Source: Alphaproteobacteria bacterium | GTDB taxonomy: Bacteria > Myxococcota_A > UBA796 > GCA-2862545 | DNA length: 64,000 nt | Direction: 5' to 3' | Assembly (NCBI GenBank): GCA_020632955.1 | Contig: JACKEO010000006.1 | Coordinates: 62,001-126,000 of the forward strand | Part shown: in pieces, positions 24,575 to 33,041 of the stretch | How positions within the stretch are numbered: position 1 is the stretch's first letter | Layout: every line of letters begins with the position of its first letter | Program-made: the position numbers and the translations under genes | The notes under the pieces: model-generated | Databases searched by the model: none | What the model was told of the DNA's origin: nothing | What the model saw: only the letters and a program-made list of their open reading frames with translations

Positions 24575-25528
24575 TCAGCCGTGCAGCAGCGTCGCCACCG
24601 CCCGCGCGAGGCCCTCCAGCGATCGTGGCGCAGAGCCCTCGGCCTTGTTGTTCGCGATCACCCAGGCCGGTCGCCCGTCACGGGCCGCGGTCGCGAGCAG
24701 CTCGGCCAGCCCGTCGCGCGCCTCGGGGTGGGGTCGCCCGATCGCGTGGAAGGGCGCGAAGGCCGCCTTCGCCTCGGCGTACCGCAGGGCGGGGTGGAGC
24801 ATCCAGCGCGCCACCACGGCCGGCCCGCCCACCGCCGCAGCCACGCGGGCCTGCGTCGCCACCGTGGGCATCCCCGGGAAGACGTTCACGCAGTGCACGG
24901 CCCCCGCGGCCCGCAGGGCATCGGCGTAGCCGCGCACGTACAGGCCGCGGCTGCGGACCTCCACCGCGCGGAGCACCGGAGGCAGCGCCTCGAGGAAGCG
25001 GCCGAGGCGCGCCACGAAGGGCTCCGGAGGCCCGTGCTCGTCCGGCGCCAGCGGCGGGAGCTGCACGAGGATCGGCCCCAGGCGGGCGCCGAGGCCCTCC
25101 ACGGCAGGCGCCACCCCGTGGTCGGCGGCCCAGGCGGCGTCGAGGAAGCGCGGGTTCGGCGCGCCGTCCGGCAGCCGCGGCGTGGTGCAGGCCGACGGCA
25201 GCTTCACGAGGAAGCGGAAGTCCTCGGGTACCTGGGCGGCGTAGGCGGCGAAGCCCTGCACATCCATCGGCGCGTACCAGGTGCGGTCGATGCCCACCGT
25301 GCGCAGCAGCGGATGGCGTGCGTACGCGGTGAGTCCCTCCCGCGCCAGGGCCTCGGGCGTGGGCTCGCCGGCCCAGACGAGGCCCGACCAGCCCGGGAAG
25401 GTCCACGAGGAGGTGCCGAGCCGGAGCGTGGGGGGCAGGCGGCGTCCCAGTGCGTGCAGGTCCGCGGGCAGCTCGGCGGGCCGCACCGCCGGGAGCTCCG
25501 CCCGGCCGAAGAGCGCCCCGTCCTCCAC
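24575..25528 (-). CDS. DUF72 family protein (YecE-like)
   Basis: 317-residue TIM-barrel-like protein of the DUF72/COG1801 family, whose biochemical role is unknown. The family signatures are visible: RLGTSSWTFPGW near the start, TVGIDRTWYAP (usually E-x-N-x-[ST]-[FY]-Y), DFRFLVKLP, GPILVQLPP, and a late WVIANNKAEGSAP. Two positions usual in active-site maps are altered: the conserved Glu/Asn before the first Y is ID, and N-N-K replaces the common N-N. It begins 1 nt after the methyltransferase/reductase stop, so the two are probably one operon. Confidence 0.85.
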   Translation of the reverse strand: MEDGALFGRAELPAVRPAELPADLHALGRRLPPTLRLGTSSWTFPGWSGLVWAGEPTPEALAREGLTAYARHPLLRTVGIDRTWYAPMDVQGFAAYAAQVPEDFRFLVKLPSACTTPRLPDGAPNPRFLDAAWAADHGVAPAVEGLGARLGPILVQLPPLAPDEHGPPEPFVARLGRFLEALPPVLRAVEVRSRGLYVRGYADALRAAGAVHCVNVFPGMPTVATQARVAAAVGGPAVVARWMLHPALRYAEAKAAFAPFHAIGRPHPEARDGLAELLATAARDGRPAWVIANNKAEGSAPRSLEGLARAVATLLHG

Positions 25529-25529
25529 C

Positions 25530-27377
25530 TCAGCCCGGGGTCTCGAACAGCTCGAGCGCGTTCACCGGACGCTTGAAGGGCGCGATGACGTACACGCCCT
25601 GGGCGCGCGCACGGGCACCCTCGAGCATCTGGCGCGCCAGGGCGAAGCCCTCGTCGCGCGCGCCCGCTCCTGCCTGCTCCAGGCGCGACAGCACGCTGTC
25701 GGGCACCACGATGCCGGGCACCTCGTGGTGCAGGCGCACGGCCAGGCGCAGCGAGGTGAGCGGCCAGATGGCCACGAGCACCGGGATCGGGCAGGTGCCG
25801 CCCAGCTTGTCGAGGAAGCGCTCCCAGCAGCCCCACTCGAAGAAGACCTGGGTCATCGCGAACTGCGCGCCGGCGTCCACCTTGCGGCGGAAGCGCTCCA
25901 CCTCGCGGTCGAGCTGGTCGTGGTTCGGGTTGACCGCCACGCCCACGTGGAAGGCGGGCGGGTCGCCGATGGTGTTGCCGAAGCAGTCCTTCCCCTCGTT
26001 GAGCTGGGTCAGGTACTTCACCATGCCGATGGAGTCGGTCTGGTAGACGTCGCCGAGGCCCGGCTCGCCGCGCACCAGCGAGGGATCGCCCGTGATCACC
26101 AGCACGTTGCGCACCCCGGCCCGCCAGGCGCCGAGCAGGTTGCCCTGGATGCCCATCAGGCTGGCGTCGCGCGGCGTGTAGTGGGCGATGGTCTCCATGC
26201 CCTCCGCCTCGATCGCGGCCGACAGCCACAGCGCGTCCATGTGCAGGCGCGCCATGGGGTTGGAGTTCACGTCCACCGCGTGCACGTGGCCCGAGTCGCG
26301 GAAGGCGCGCACGGCCTCCAGCACCATGTCGGGACGGGTGCCCTTCGGGGGGTCCACCTGCATGCTCACGACGAACTCGCCGGCCTCCAGGCGTGCGCGC
26401 AGGCCGCTGGCGGGCGTGGCGACGGCGGGCTGGGGCGCCGGGCCGGGCTGCAGCGCCTGGGGACGCACCACCTCCACCGAGCGCAGGCGCGCCACGGCGC
26501 CCGAGACGGCGGCGATCTGATCGGGGCCGGTGCCGCAGCACCCGCCGATGATGCGGGCGCCTGCCTGCACCGCGTCGCGGGCGAAGGCCTCCCAGTACGA
26601 GGGACTGGAGGACGGGTACACGAAGCGGCCGGCCTCGCGCCACGGCAGGCCGGAGTTCGGCTGCACGGCCAGCGGCCGGTCGGCGAGCGAGGCGAGCTGG
26701 CGCAGGTAGGGCAGCAGCTGCCCGGGCCCCATCGAGCAGTTCAGCCCGATCACGTCGGCGTCCAGTGCGGCCAGGCGCCGCAGCAGGCCGTCGATCTCGG
26801 GGTCGATCTCGGCGTCGTCGGCGTCGCCCCAGGCGTCGCGCACCGGCAGCGCCACCTGGGCGATCACCGGCAGGCTCGACGTGGACCGCACGGCCTCGAG
26901 CGCCAGCGCCAGCTCCCGGATCGACGCGAAGGTCTCGAGGACGAAGACGTCGACGCCGCGATCGTCGAGGACGGCCGCCTGCTCGGCGAAGGCGTCGCGG
27001 ATGCGCGTGGCCTGCTCCGCCGAGCCCGACAGACGCAGGCCGGTGGGCCCGATGGAGCCGGCGACGAAGGCATCGACACCCACCACCTCGCGGGCCTCGC
27101 GGGCCAGCTTCGCGGCGCGGGCGTTGATGGCGGCGAGCTCGTCGCCCAGGCCATGCTCGGCGAGCCGGATGCGGTTGGCGCCGAAGGTGCACGTCTCGAG
27201 GAGGCGGGCGCCCGCGCGCAGGTAGTCCACGTGGATCGCGGACACGCGCTCGGGTTGGCGCAGCACCACCTGGTCGGGCAGCACGAAGTGGCCGTCCACC
27301 AGGAGGTGGAGCTGGGAGCCCATGCCGCCGTCGGCGACCAGGACCTCCCTGGCGAGGGTCTCCAGCAGGCGGGACAC
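25530..27377 (-). CDS. yitJ: Bifunctional homocysteine S-methyltransferase / methylenetetrahydrofolate reductase
   Basis: 615-residue fusion like Bacillus YitJ. Residues about 1-290 are a homocysteine S-methyltransferase: DGGMGSQL at the start, ETCTFGANRIRL, LNCSMGP, and the zinc-ligand GGCCGTGPDQI. Residues about 325-615 are an FAD-dependent MTHFR barrel (FVVSMQVDPPKGTRPDM, VLVITGDPSL, FAMTQVFFEWG). Together the halves would make 5-methyl-THF and methionine in one protein. The GTG at 27377 is preceded by GGAG that lies inside a 10-bp stem (27379-27443), so translation may be controlled by RNA structure. DUF72 follows directly. Confidence 0.93.
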   Translation of the reverse strand: MSRLLETLAREVLVADGGMGSQLHLLVDGHFVLPDQVVLRQPERVSAIHVDYLRAGARLLETCTFGANRIRLAEHGLGDELAAINARAAKLAREAREVVGVDAFVAGSIGPTGLRLSGSAEQATRIRDAFAEQAAVLDDRGVDVFVLETFASIRELALALEAVRSTSSLPVIAQVALPVRDAWGDADDAEIDPEIDGLLRRLAALDADVIGLNCSMGPGQLLPYLRQLASLADRPLAVQPNSGLPWREAGRFVYPSSSPSYWEAFARDAVQAGARIIGGCCGTGPDQIAAVSGAVARLRSVEVVRPQALQPGPAPQPAVATPASGLRARLEAGEFVVSMQVDPPKGTRPDMVLEAVRAFRDSGHVHAVDVNSNPMARLHMDALWLSAAIEAEGMETIAHYTPRDASLMGIQGNLLGAWRAGVRNVLVITGDPSLVRGEPGLGDVYQTDSIGMVKYLTQLNEGKDCFGNTIGDPPAFHVGVAVNPNHDQLDREVERFRRKVDAGAQFAMTQVFFEWGCWERFLDKLGGTCPIPVLVAIWPLTSLRLAVRLHHEVPGIVVPDSVLSRLEQAGAGARDEGFALARQMLEGARARAQGVYVIAPFKRPVNALELFETPG

Positions 27378-27378
27378 A

Positions 27379-27443
27379 CCGGCTCCGGAAGAGGGCCGGC
27401 TGGCCTAACCGTGGTCCCCCGGGGACACCACGACCGGAGCCGG
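27379..27443 (-). promoter_or_regulatory. Structured leader of the methionine-synthesis gene, riboswitch-like
   Basis: CCGGCTCCGG (27379-27388) and CCGGAGCCGG (27434-27443) form a perfect 10-bp stem around 45 nt, which contain an inner hairpin (GTGGT at 27411-27415 with ACCAC at 27427-27431, extended by CCCC/GGGG). On the gene's strand the 3' arm carries the GGAG ribosome site 5 nt before the GTG start, so closing the stem would block translation. It matches no SAM or SAH riboswitch consensus that I recognise. Confidence 0.5.
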
Positions 27444-27500
27444 CAGGCTAGGGCTCCAGGGCGGCCGCTCCCCCGAGGCGGACCCGCACGCGGAGGTGGC

Positions 27501-28001
27501 ATGCGACCCGGTCAGGATCGGCACGAGGTGGGCGAGGCGGTGGTGGAGCTGCTCTACCCGGAGGGGGGAGGGCACCTGCGCGGCATCACGCTGGGCACCC
27601 CGGTGGCCGAGGTCACCGCCCGCGAGGGCGCCCCGCGCCTGGTGGACGGCACCGCCGAGCTCGACTTCCCGCTCGACGATCCCTTCGAGAACGGCCGGCG
27701 CGTGCTGGTGCGCATCCACCAGCAGATCGCGCGCACCCACCAGGTGGCCGCCTTCTTCTCGTCCCGCGATCGCCTCGACGTCGACAGCGCCTACCGGCTG
27801 GTGCGCAAGCACCTGCAGGGGGTGCACGGGCGCCCCGACCAGGAGAAGACCGGGGTCCTCAAGTTCGTCTACACGCTCAAGGACTCGCCACACCCCGCGA
27901 AGACCTCGGTGTGCCGGTACAAGAACGACGCGGGCGACAACGTGCTCGAGGTGGCCACCCGGCCCGACGGCGAGCTCCGCTTCCAGGGCGGGCTCCGGTA
28001 G
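27501..28001 (+). CDS. Hypothetical protein, 166 aa
   Basis: Unrecognised soluble protein without signal or membrane segment. It contains a predicted beta-rich N-terminal half (VVELLYPEGGGHLRGITLGT) and basic stretches such as SAYRLVRKHLQG and TSVCRYKNDAGDN. The ATG at 27501 has an ideal GGAGGT ribosome site, which supports a real gene. It is divergent from the yitJ-type gene across a 123-bp region containing the structured leader, and convergent with the AttH-like gene. No function can be assigned. Confidence 0.65.
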   Translation: MRPGQDRHEVGEAVVELLYPEGGGHLRGITLGTPVAEVTAREGAPRLVDGTAELDFPLDDPFENGRRVLVRIHQQIARTHQVAAFFSSRDRLDVDSAYRLVRKHLQGVHGRPDQEKTGVLKFVYTLKDSPHPAKTSVCRYKNDAGDNVLEVATRPDGELRFQGGLR

Positions 28002-28008
28002 GGCGGCC

Positions 28009-28941
28009 TCAGCGCAGCGGGATCTGCACCACGCCGTCGGGCCGCACCCGCCCCGCCAGCTCGGCCAGCGCACGCTCCGTGCGCCAGCGACGCACGCGCG
28101 CCCCGTCCGCCAGACGCACCGAGAGCAGGCCGTGCGTGGTGTTGCGACACCACGAGGGCTGCCCCTCCGGGTCGTCGTAGCGGGCCAGCGTGGTGTGGGC
28201 GGCCGGCCCCAGGCCGATCTCCACGGCCAGGTCCACCCCGGCGTGCCGCGCGCGCACGCGCCAGCTCTCGTGGCCCAGGTGGGCGCGGGTGCGCACGAGA
28301 TCGGTGGGGGAGGTCAACGCGGTCACCTCGTCGCCCCAGTGCACCACCACCGACGTCAGCGCGGGCAGCGCCCGGCCCGGCCGGCCCAGGCGCGCCGACA
28401 GCACCTCCACCACCACGGGCGGGTCGTGGGCGAGATCGTGGGCGTGGCACCAGCCCCAGGAGGCCACCCGGCTCCGACCGCCGAAGAGGTGGCCCAGCAC
28501 GCCGCTGCCGTCGATCGCGTGCGTCGCGCCGTCCACCTCGAGGGTGCCGCGCACCCGGGCGGCGGGCATCACCGGCTCGTAGGTGCGACCCACGCCCAGG
28601 CGCTCCAGGAGGGCCGGCACCAGCGGCACGGGCGTCACCGTGGCCTCGAGCCGCAGGTCCCACCGCACACGGGGCGTCACCCCGCGGAAGCGGTCGGCGG
28701 TGAGCTCGAGGTCGGGGTGGGCGAGGCGCGCGCCGCGGGTGCCCACGGTGGCGAGCGGGAGCGAGGCCCACGAGCGGACGGGCTCCTCCCCGCCATCCCA
28801 CACGGCCCACACGCCCACGTGGGGGTCGACGCCGTCGTGGATCGTGCCGCGGAGCCAGAAGCCCGCACCGGAGGCGTCCACCCCCTCGAGGAACCACACC
28901 TCGTCCCACGGCGCGCGCCCCGGGTACCGCGTGTCGCTCAC
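28009..28941 (-). CDS. AttH/CrtC-like lipocalin-fold protein
   Basis: 310-residue protein resembling the AttH / carotenoid 1,2-hydratase-like group with duplicated lipocalin-type barrels. Clues are the early WDEVWFLEGVDASGAGFWLR, a mid motif HAIDGSGVLGHLFGG followed by ASWGWCHAHDL, and many alternating strands. No signal peptide is visible. The GTG start at 28941 overlaps the stop of the Hcp-like gene (GTGA), so the pair is translationally coupled. The family call is moderate; substrate unknown, plausibly a hydrophobic small molecule. Confidence 0.55.
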   Translation of the reverse strand: MSDTRYPGRAPWDEVWFLEGVDASGAGFWLRGTIHDGVDPHVGVWAVWDGGEEPVRSWASLPLATVGTRGARLAHPDLELTADRFRGVTPRVRWDLRLEATVTPVPLVPALLERLGVGRTYEPVMPAARVRGTLEVDGATHAIDGSGVLGHLFGGRSRVASWGWCHAHDLAHDPPVVVEVLSARLGRPGRALPALTSVVVHWGDEVTALTSPTDLVRTRAHLGHESWRVRARHAGVDLAVEIGLGPAAHTTLARYDDPEGQPSWCRNTTHGLLSVRLADGARVRRWRTERALAELAGRVRPDGVVQIPLR

Positions 28942-29363
28942 GGCTCGGGATCGGCGGGGAAGACCTCCCACGCGGCCTCGGTGTCCTCGGGGGCGCCCTG
29001 GTGGCTCCAGCGCACGGCGCCGTAGTCGAAGGTCACCGTCTCGATCGGGCCGTCGTCCTCCACGCTGGTGAGCACCGAGGTCACCAGCACCCGCTCCAGC
29101 GCGAAGCGGAAGCAGGCGCCGTCCTCGGGACGCGTGACCTCCACCACCAGGCCGTCGAGCATCGTGCCCTCGCTGCACCAGCGGAGCAGGCAGGGGGTGA
29201 GGTGGTCCAGGTCGCGGGTGAGCTGGAAGTGCTCGTGGCGGCTGCGGCCGGCCTCGCGCGGGTCGCTGCGGCGGGGTGCCCGCGTGACCTCGGCGTGCAC
29301 GTGGTGGCGGTAGGACCGGCACGTGGCGGGCGGGTGCGCGCCCACGTGCAGGGTGATGGGCAC
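28938..29363 (-). CDS. Hcp-like (type VI secretion tube family) orphan protein
   Basis: 141-residue protein with the Hcp-family C-terminal pattern: HEHFQLTRDLDHLTPCLL (Hcp: F.f.k.iDkaSp.L), CSEGTMLDGLVVEVTR, then FALERVLVTSV and ETVTFDYGAVRW. Hcp monomers (about 160 residues) form hexameric tube rings. The N-terminus here (MPITLHVGAHPPATCR...) is shorter and His/Arg-rich, and no other T6SS gene is nearby. It is coupled by GTGA to the AttH-like gene and lies 7 nt from panD. It could be a domesticated Hcp-fold protein with another role. Confidence 0.55.
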   Translation of the reverse strand: MPITLHVGAHPPATCRSYRHHVHAEVTRAPRRSDPREAGRSRHEHFQLTRDLDHLTPCLLRWCSEGTMLDGLVVEVTRPEDGACFRFALERVLVTSVLTSVEDDGPIETVTFDYGAVRWSHQGAPEDTEAAWEVFPADPEP

Positions 29364-29370
29364 CGCGCCC

Positions 29371-29769
29371 TCAGACCGCGAGGCGGTGGGGCATCTGGGG
29401 GCCGGGGACCTCCGCGCGGACCTCGGCGATGCGGTTGTGCTCGTCCACCCGCACCACCGTGGGCACGTGGCGGCGCGCCTCCTCGTCCTCGAGCTCCCCG
29501 AAGGTGGCGAGGATCACCACGTCGCCCGGCGACATGAGGTGGGCGGCGGCGCCGTTGATGCAGATGACGCCGCTGTCGCGGGGGCCGCGCAGCGTGTAGG
29601 TCACCAGGCGGGTGCCGCGCGTGACGTTCCACACGTGCACCTCCTCGTGCTCGAGCATGCCGGCGGCCTCGAGGAGGGCATCGTCGATGGTGACGCTGCC
29701 TTCGTACTCGAGGTCGGCGTGGGTGACCCGAGCACGGTGGATCTTCGCCAGGAACATCCTGCGGCGCAT
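29371..29769 (-). CDS. panD: Aspartate 1-decarboxylase
   Basis: Pyruvoyl enzyme making beta-alanine from aspartate for pantothenate and CoA synthesis. It has 132 residues, normal length. The proenzyme self-cleavage site is LEYEGSVTID (cut between Gly and Ser, the Ser becoming pyruvoyl). MFLAKIHRARVTHADL at the N-terminus and NGAAAHLMSPGDVVIL are diagnostic. Start at 29769 (MRRRMFLAKIH). It is the first gene of a short run with the Hcp-like and AttH-like genes, which is an unexpected context for panD. Confidence 0.95.
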   Translation of the reverse strand: MRRRMFLAKIHRARVTHADLEYEGSVTIDDALLEAAGMLEHEEVHVWNVTRGTRLVTYTLRGPRDSGVICINGAAAHLMSPGDVVILATFGELEDEEARRHVPTVVRVDEHNRIAEVRAEVPGPQMPHRLAV

Positions 29770-29898
29770 CGTGCCTCCCGTGTGGTGTGGCGCGGGCGAG
29801 CGCTTCTATCGGAACCTGCGCACCTGCGCGACCCGGTCCAGGGGCGGGCCCTTCCCCCGCGGGCTAGGAACGGGGGTCCCGTGACCGGAGGTACCGCG

Positions 29899-30882
29899 GT
29901 GATCCCCGTCAGCGTGGCACCGATGATGGACCGGACCGACCGTCACTTTCGGTTCGTGATGCGTCGCATCACCCGTCGGGCGCTGCTCTACACCGAGATG
30001 ATCACCACCGGCGCCATCCTGCATGGCGACCGGCAGCACCTGCTCGGATTCCACCCCGACGAGCACCCGGTGGCGCTGCAGCTCGGGGGCGACGACCCGG
30101 GGGCGCTGGCCGAGGCCGCCCGCATCGTGGTGGACCAGGGCTACGACGAGGTGAACCTCAACGTGGGCTGCCCGTCGGATCGCGTGCAGCGGGGGCGCTT
30201 CGGGGCCTGCCTGATGCTGCACCCCGAGGTGGTGGCCGACGGCGTGGCCGCGATGCGGGCCGCGGTGGACGTGGAGGTCACGGTCAAGCACCGCATCGGC
30301 GTCGACGACCACGACACCTACGACGACATGGAGCGCTTCGTGCGCACCGTGGCGGCGGCTGGCTGCCGGCGCTTCACGGTGCACGCGCGCAAGGCCTGGC
30401 TGCAGGGCCTGTCGCCGCGCCAGAACCGCGAGATCCCCCCGCTGCGGTACGACGAGGTGGTGCGGCTCAAGCGGGAGCACCCCGAGCTGGAGATCGAGAT
30501 CAACGGCGGCATCCGCACCGCCGACGCCGTGGTGGAGCACCTCGGTTCCGTGGACGCGGTGATGATCGGACGCGCCGCCGTCGACGATCCCTGGCTCTTC
30601 GCCGACCTAGAGGCGCGCATCTTCGGCGAGGCCTCGCCCGCCGGGGATCGCTTCGAGGCGGCGCGCGCCGTGCTGCCCTACCTGGAGGCGCTGGAGGCCC
30701 GTGGCGAACCGGGTCACCGCGTCACCCGCCACCTGCTCACCCTGTTCGCCGGCCAGCCCGGCGGGCGGGTGTTCCGTCGCCTCCTCACCGAAGGGGGCGC
30801 GGCCGGGGCGCTGGCGCTCCGCCAGGCCCTCGACGCGGTCGCCGCCATCCAGGAGCGCGCCGCCGACCGAGGCGCAGCGTGA
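29899..30882 (+). CDS. dusA: tRNA-dihydrouridine synthase (DusA-type)
   Basis: FMN-dependent enzyme that reduces uridines in the tRNA D-loop using NADPH. It has 327 residues from the GTG at 29899, chosen because GGAGG lies 7 nt upstream; an earlier in-frame GTG is at 29881. Motifs: VAPMMDRTDRHFRF at the N-terminus, EMITTGA, ALQLGG, NLNVGCPSDRVQRGRFGACL with the catalytic Cys, and IEINGGI. The DRTDRHFR segment and length point to the DusA subgroup. It overlaps the following hydrolase by GTGA. Confidence 0.93.
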   Translation: MIPVSVAPMMDRTDRHFRFVMRRITRRALLYTEMITTGAILHGDRQHLLGFHPDEHPVALQLGGDDPGALAEAARIVVDQGYDEVNLNVGCPSDRVQRGRFGACLMLHPEVVADGVAAMRAAVDVEVTVKHRIGVDDHDTYDDMERFVRTVAAAGCRRFTVHARKAWLQGLSPRQNREIPPLRYDEVVRLKREHPELEIEINGGIRTADAVVEHLGSVDAVMIGRAAVDDPWLFADLEARIFGEASPAGDRFEAARAVLPYLEALEARGEPGHRVTRHLLTLFAGQPGGRVFRRLLTEGGAAGALALRQALDAVAAIQERAADRGAA

Positions 30883-31700
30883 GGCTCGCGCACGACGTCG
30901 TGGGCAGCGACGCGCCCGAGGCTCCGGAGGTGTGGATCCTCCACGGCATCCTCGGGTCGAAGCGGAACTGGCGGGGCTTCGCGCGCCAGCTCGCGCAGGC
31001 GCGTCCCGATCTGCGCCTGGTGCTGCCCGATCTGCGCTGCCACGGCGACTCCGGCAGCGGCACGCCGCCCCACACCCTGGCCGCCTGCGTCGACGACCTC
31101 GAGGCCCTGGCCGCCACGCGTCCGACGGCGCCCGCGGCGCTGGTGGGCCACTCGTTCGGCGGCAAGGTGGTGCTCGCCTGGCACGCACGCCATCCGGCGC
31201 TGCCCGTGTGGGTCCTCGACGCCGTGCCCGGGGCCGTGGACCTCGAGGCGCCCGGCGTGCGCGACGATCCCGAGGACGTGCTGAAGGTGCTCGACGCCAT
31301 CGGGCGCGTGCCGCTGCCCGTGCCCGACTTCGAGAGCCTGCGTACCCAGCTGGCCGCCGAGGGCCTGTCGCCGATGCTCGCGGCGTGGATGACCACCAAC
31401 CTGGTGCGCGGGGAGGGCGGCCTGGTGTGGCGCCTCGATCTGGGCGGCGTGCGCGCGCTCCTCGCGGACTACGCGTGCACCGACCTGTGGCCAGCCGTGG
31501 ACGCGGGCCCGGGCGAGGTCCACCTCGTGCGCGCCCTGCGCTCCTCGCGCTGGACCCCCGAGGTGCTGGCCCGTGCCGACGCGGCCACGGCCCGCCCGGG
31601 CGTGCACCTGCACGGGCTGCAGGCGGGCCACTGGGTGCACACCGACGCGCCCGATGCGCTGCAGAAGCTGCTGGCGGGTGGACTGCCTCGTCAGGCATAG
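30879..31700 (+). CDS. Alpha/beta-hydrolase (YbfF-type esterase)
   Basis: 273-residue alpha/beta-hydrolase of the short-chain acyl esterase (YbfF-like) group. The oxyanion strand is ILHGILGSKRNW, the nucleophile elbow GHSFGG with Ser near residue 88, DLRCHGDSG is the usual Asp region, and GLQAGHWVHTDAP near the end holds the catalytic His. No signal peptide. It starts within the dusA stop (GTGA), so it is co-translated with it. Substrate unknown. Confidence 0.85.
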   Translation: MRLAHDVVGSDAPEAPEVWILHGILGSKRNWRGFARQLAQARPDLRLVLPDLRCHGDSGSGTPPHTLAACVDDLEALAATRPTAPAALVGHSFGGKVVLAWHARHPALPVWVLDAVPGAVDLEAPGVRDDPEDVLKVLDAIGRVPLPVPDFESLRTQLAAEGLSPMLAAWMTTNLVRGEGGLVWRLDLGGVRALLADYACTDLWPAVDAGPGEVHLVRALRSSRWTPEVLARADAATARPGVHLHGLQAGHWVHTDAPDALQKLLAGGLPRQA

Positions 31701-31779
31701 TGTCGCGTCGACCCTCCCCAGGCGATCCACGCTGGCGCCGAAAAAGCGTCAAGGGGTTTCGGGTCGCGCCACGGGCAGG

Positions 31780-31785
31780 TATAGA
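31780..31785 (+). promoter_or_regulatory. Possible -10 element (TATAGA) for the Gly/Asn-rich lipoprotein
   Basis: TATAGA lies 25 nt upstream of the ATG at 31811 in a 110-bp gap. Its -35 partner at the right distance (TTTCGG) is poor. The AT-richness is unusual for this sequence, but the call is weak. Confidence 0.25.
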
Positions 31786-31810
31786 CGCCCGGTCCTCGGA
31801 GGAGTCCCCC

Positions 31811-32275
31811 ATGATCCGTCGCAGCCTCGTCCTCGGGCTCGTCTTCGCCGGCGCCTGCACCACCACGCCGGTCAACGTCAAGGGCGGCGACGTCGCCGAC
31901 GACACGGATCCGGACTACCAGCCGGGCGACGACTCGGCCGACACCTTCACGTTCGACACCACGGTGCCGAACCCGGGCAACGCCGGCGGCAACAACGGCA
32001 CCCCGAACGGCGGCGCCAACGGTGGCAACGGCGGCGCCAACAACGGCAGCTTCCCGAACGGCGGCTTCGGCACCGGCCTGCCCAACCTCGGCACCGGCCT
32101 GCCGGGTCTCGGCACGGGCCTCGGCACCGGCCTCCCCGGTCTCGGCACGGGGCTCTTCGGCACTGGCCTGCCCACGCCGGTCACGGGCGGCGGCACGCCG
32201 GTCCCCACCGTGCCCCTGGCGCCGCTCGCCGTGCCGCTGGGCTCGCAGCCGGGCGCCGTCTTCGCCTTCCCCTGA
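31811..32275 (+). CDS. Low-complexity Gly/Asn-rich lipoprotein, function unknown
   Basis: 154-residue predicted lipoprotein with lipobox VFAGAC at residues 11-16. An acidic linker (DTDPDYQPGDDSADTF) is followed by an NGG-rich segment (about 57-80), then about ten LGTGLPGLGTGL-type repeats, and a hydrophobic Pro-rich end. The ATG at 31811 is preceded by GGAGGAGT. No domain is recognised. The repeat would probably form an extended or beta-rich surface structure. Confidence 0.7.
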   Translation: MIRRSLVLGLVFAGACTTTPVNVKGGDVADDTDPDYQPGDDSADTFTFDTTVPNPGNAGGNNGTPNGGANGGNGGANNGSFPNGGFGTGLPNLGTGLPGLGTGLGTGLPGLGTGLFGTGLPTPVTGGGTPVPTVPLAPLAVPLGSQPGAVFAFP

Positions 32276-32322
32276 TCGACGCAGCATCGAGGCGGCCTCG
32301 CGCCGCGTCCGAGGTGTGCCCG

Positions 32323-32934
32323 ATGGGCGCCTGGTCGACCTTCCCGAACCTCCGCGGCCTCGGTGCATGCACCGCGGCCGCGCTGGCGTTCGGGGCCTGT
32401 TCCGCCGGACCCGAGCGCCAGCCGCTCGACACCTTCCCGTCGGCGGCCGACGAGACCGACGCGCCGCCGGTGGGCAACGACTGCCGCACGCGCACCCACG
32501 GCTTCTCGGTGGATGCCTCGGGCTACCTCACGGGCACGGTGAGCGGGTACGGGTCCTTCGTCTACCAGCCCACGCCCGAGAACCGCACCACCATCCTGCT
32601 CCAGGTGTGCAGCAACGGCGTCACGCCGCAGATCCTCGACCTGTCGTACTTCGGCGTCGGGCGGCTCAAGCGGGGCCGCTACGACATCACCGAGGCCGCG
32701 CAGGAGGTCACGGGTTTCCTCTTCGGCTTCGCCGACGAGGGCATGAACCCGGTGGCGTGCACCTGGAAGCCGTCGGGCTGGGTGGAGATCACCTCCGCGC
32801 GCTTCGACGGCATCGAGGGCGAGTTCGAGGTCACCGTCGGCTGCGTCGACGAGGCCATCAAGGGCGATCGCGAGCCGCCGGCCGAGGCCGTGTTCAAGGG
32901 CCGCTTTGCCGCCCGCGACGTCGGGCAGGGCTAG
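32323..32934 (+). CDS. Lipoprotein of unknown function
   Basis: 203-residue predicted lipoprotein with lipobox AFGAC. A short acidic linker (SAADETDAPPVGND) leads into a beta-rich domain with four Cys (NDCRTR, LQVCSNG, VACTWKP, VGCVDEA), probably two disulfides. The sequence SGYLTGTVSGYGSFVYQPT suggests a single beta sandwich. Its stop codon TAG is part of the CTAG at the left end of the IS1182-type element, so the insertion left the protein intact. Function unknown. Confidence 0.72.
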   Translation: MGAWSTFPNLRGLGACTAAALAFGACSAGPERQPLDTFPSAADETDAPPVGNDCRTRTHGFSVDASGYLTGTVSGYGSFVYQPTPENRTTILLQVCSNGVTPQILDLSYFGVGRLKRGRYDITEAAQEVTGFLFGFADEGMNPVACTWKPSGWVEITSARFDGIEGEFEVTVGCVDEAIKGDREPPAEAVFKGRFAARDVGQG

Positions 32935-32957
32935 CAGCCCGTACCGCGTAGCGCCGC
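32935..32957 (+). repeat. Left terminal inverted repeat of the IS
   Basis: 23 bp starting CAGCCCGTACC and ending GCGCCGC, a perfect inverse of 34652-34674. Outside it lies CTAG (32931-32934). Confidence 0.9.
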
Positions 32958-33041
32958 CGGGACAGCGTCCCTGGTTCCATCACCACGCTCGCGAACGGAC
33001 GAAGTCGAGGAACCGGTTCCCGCTCGGCCCGGTTGGCCGGT

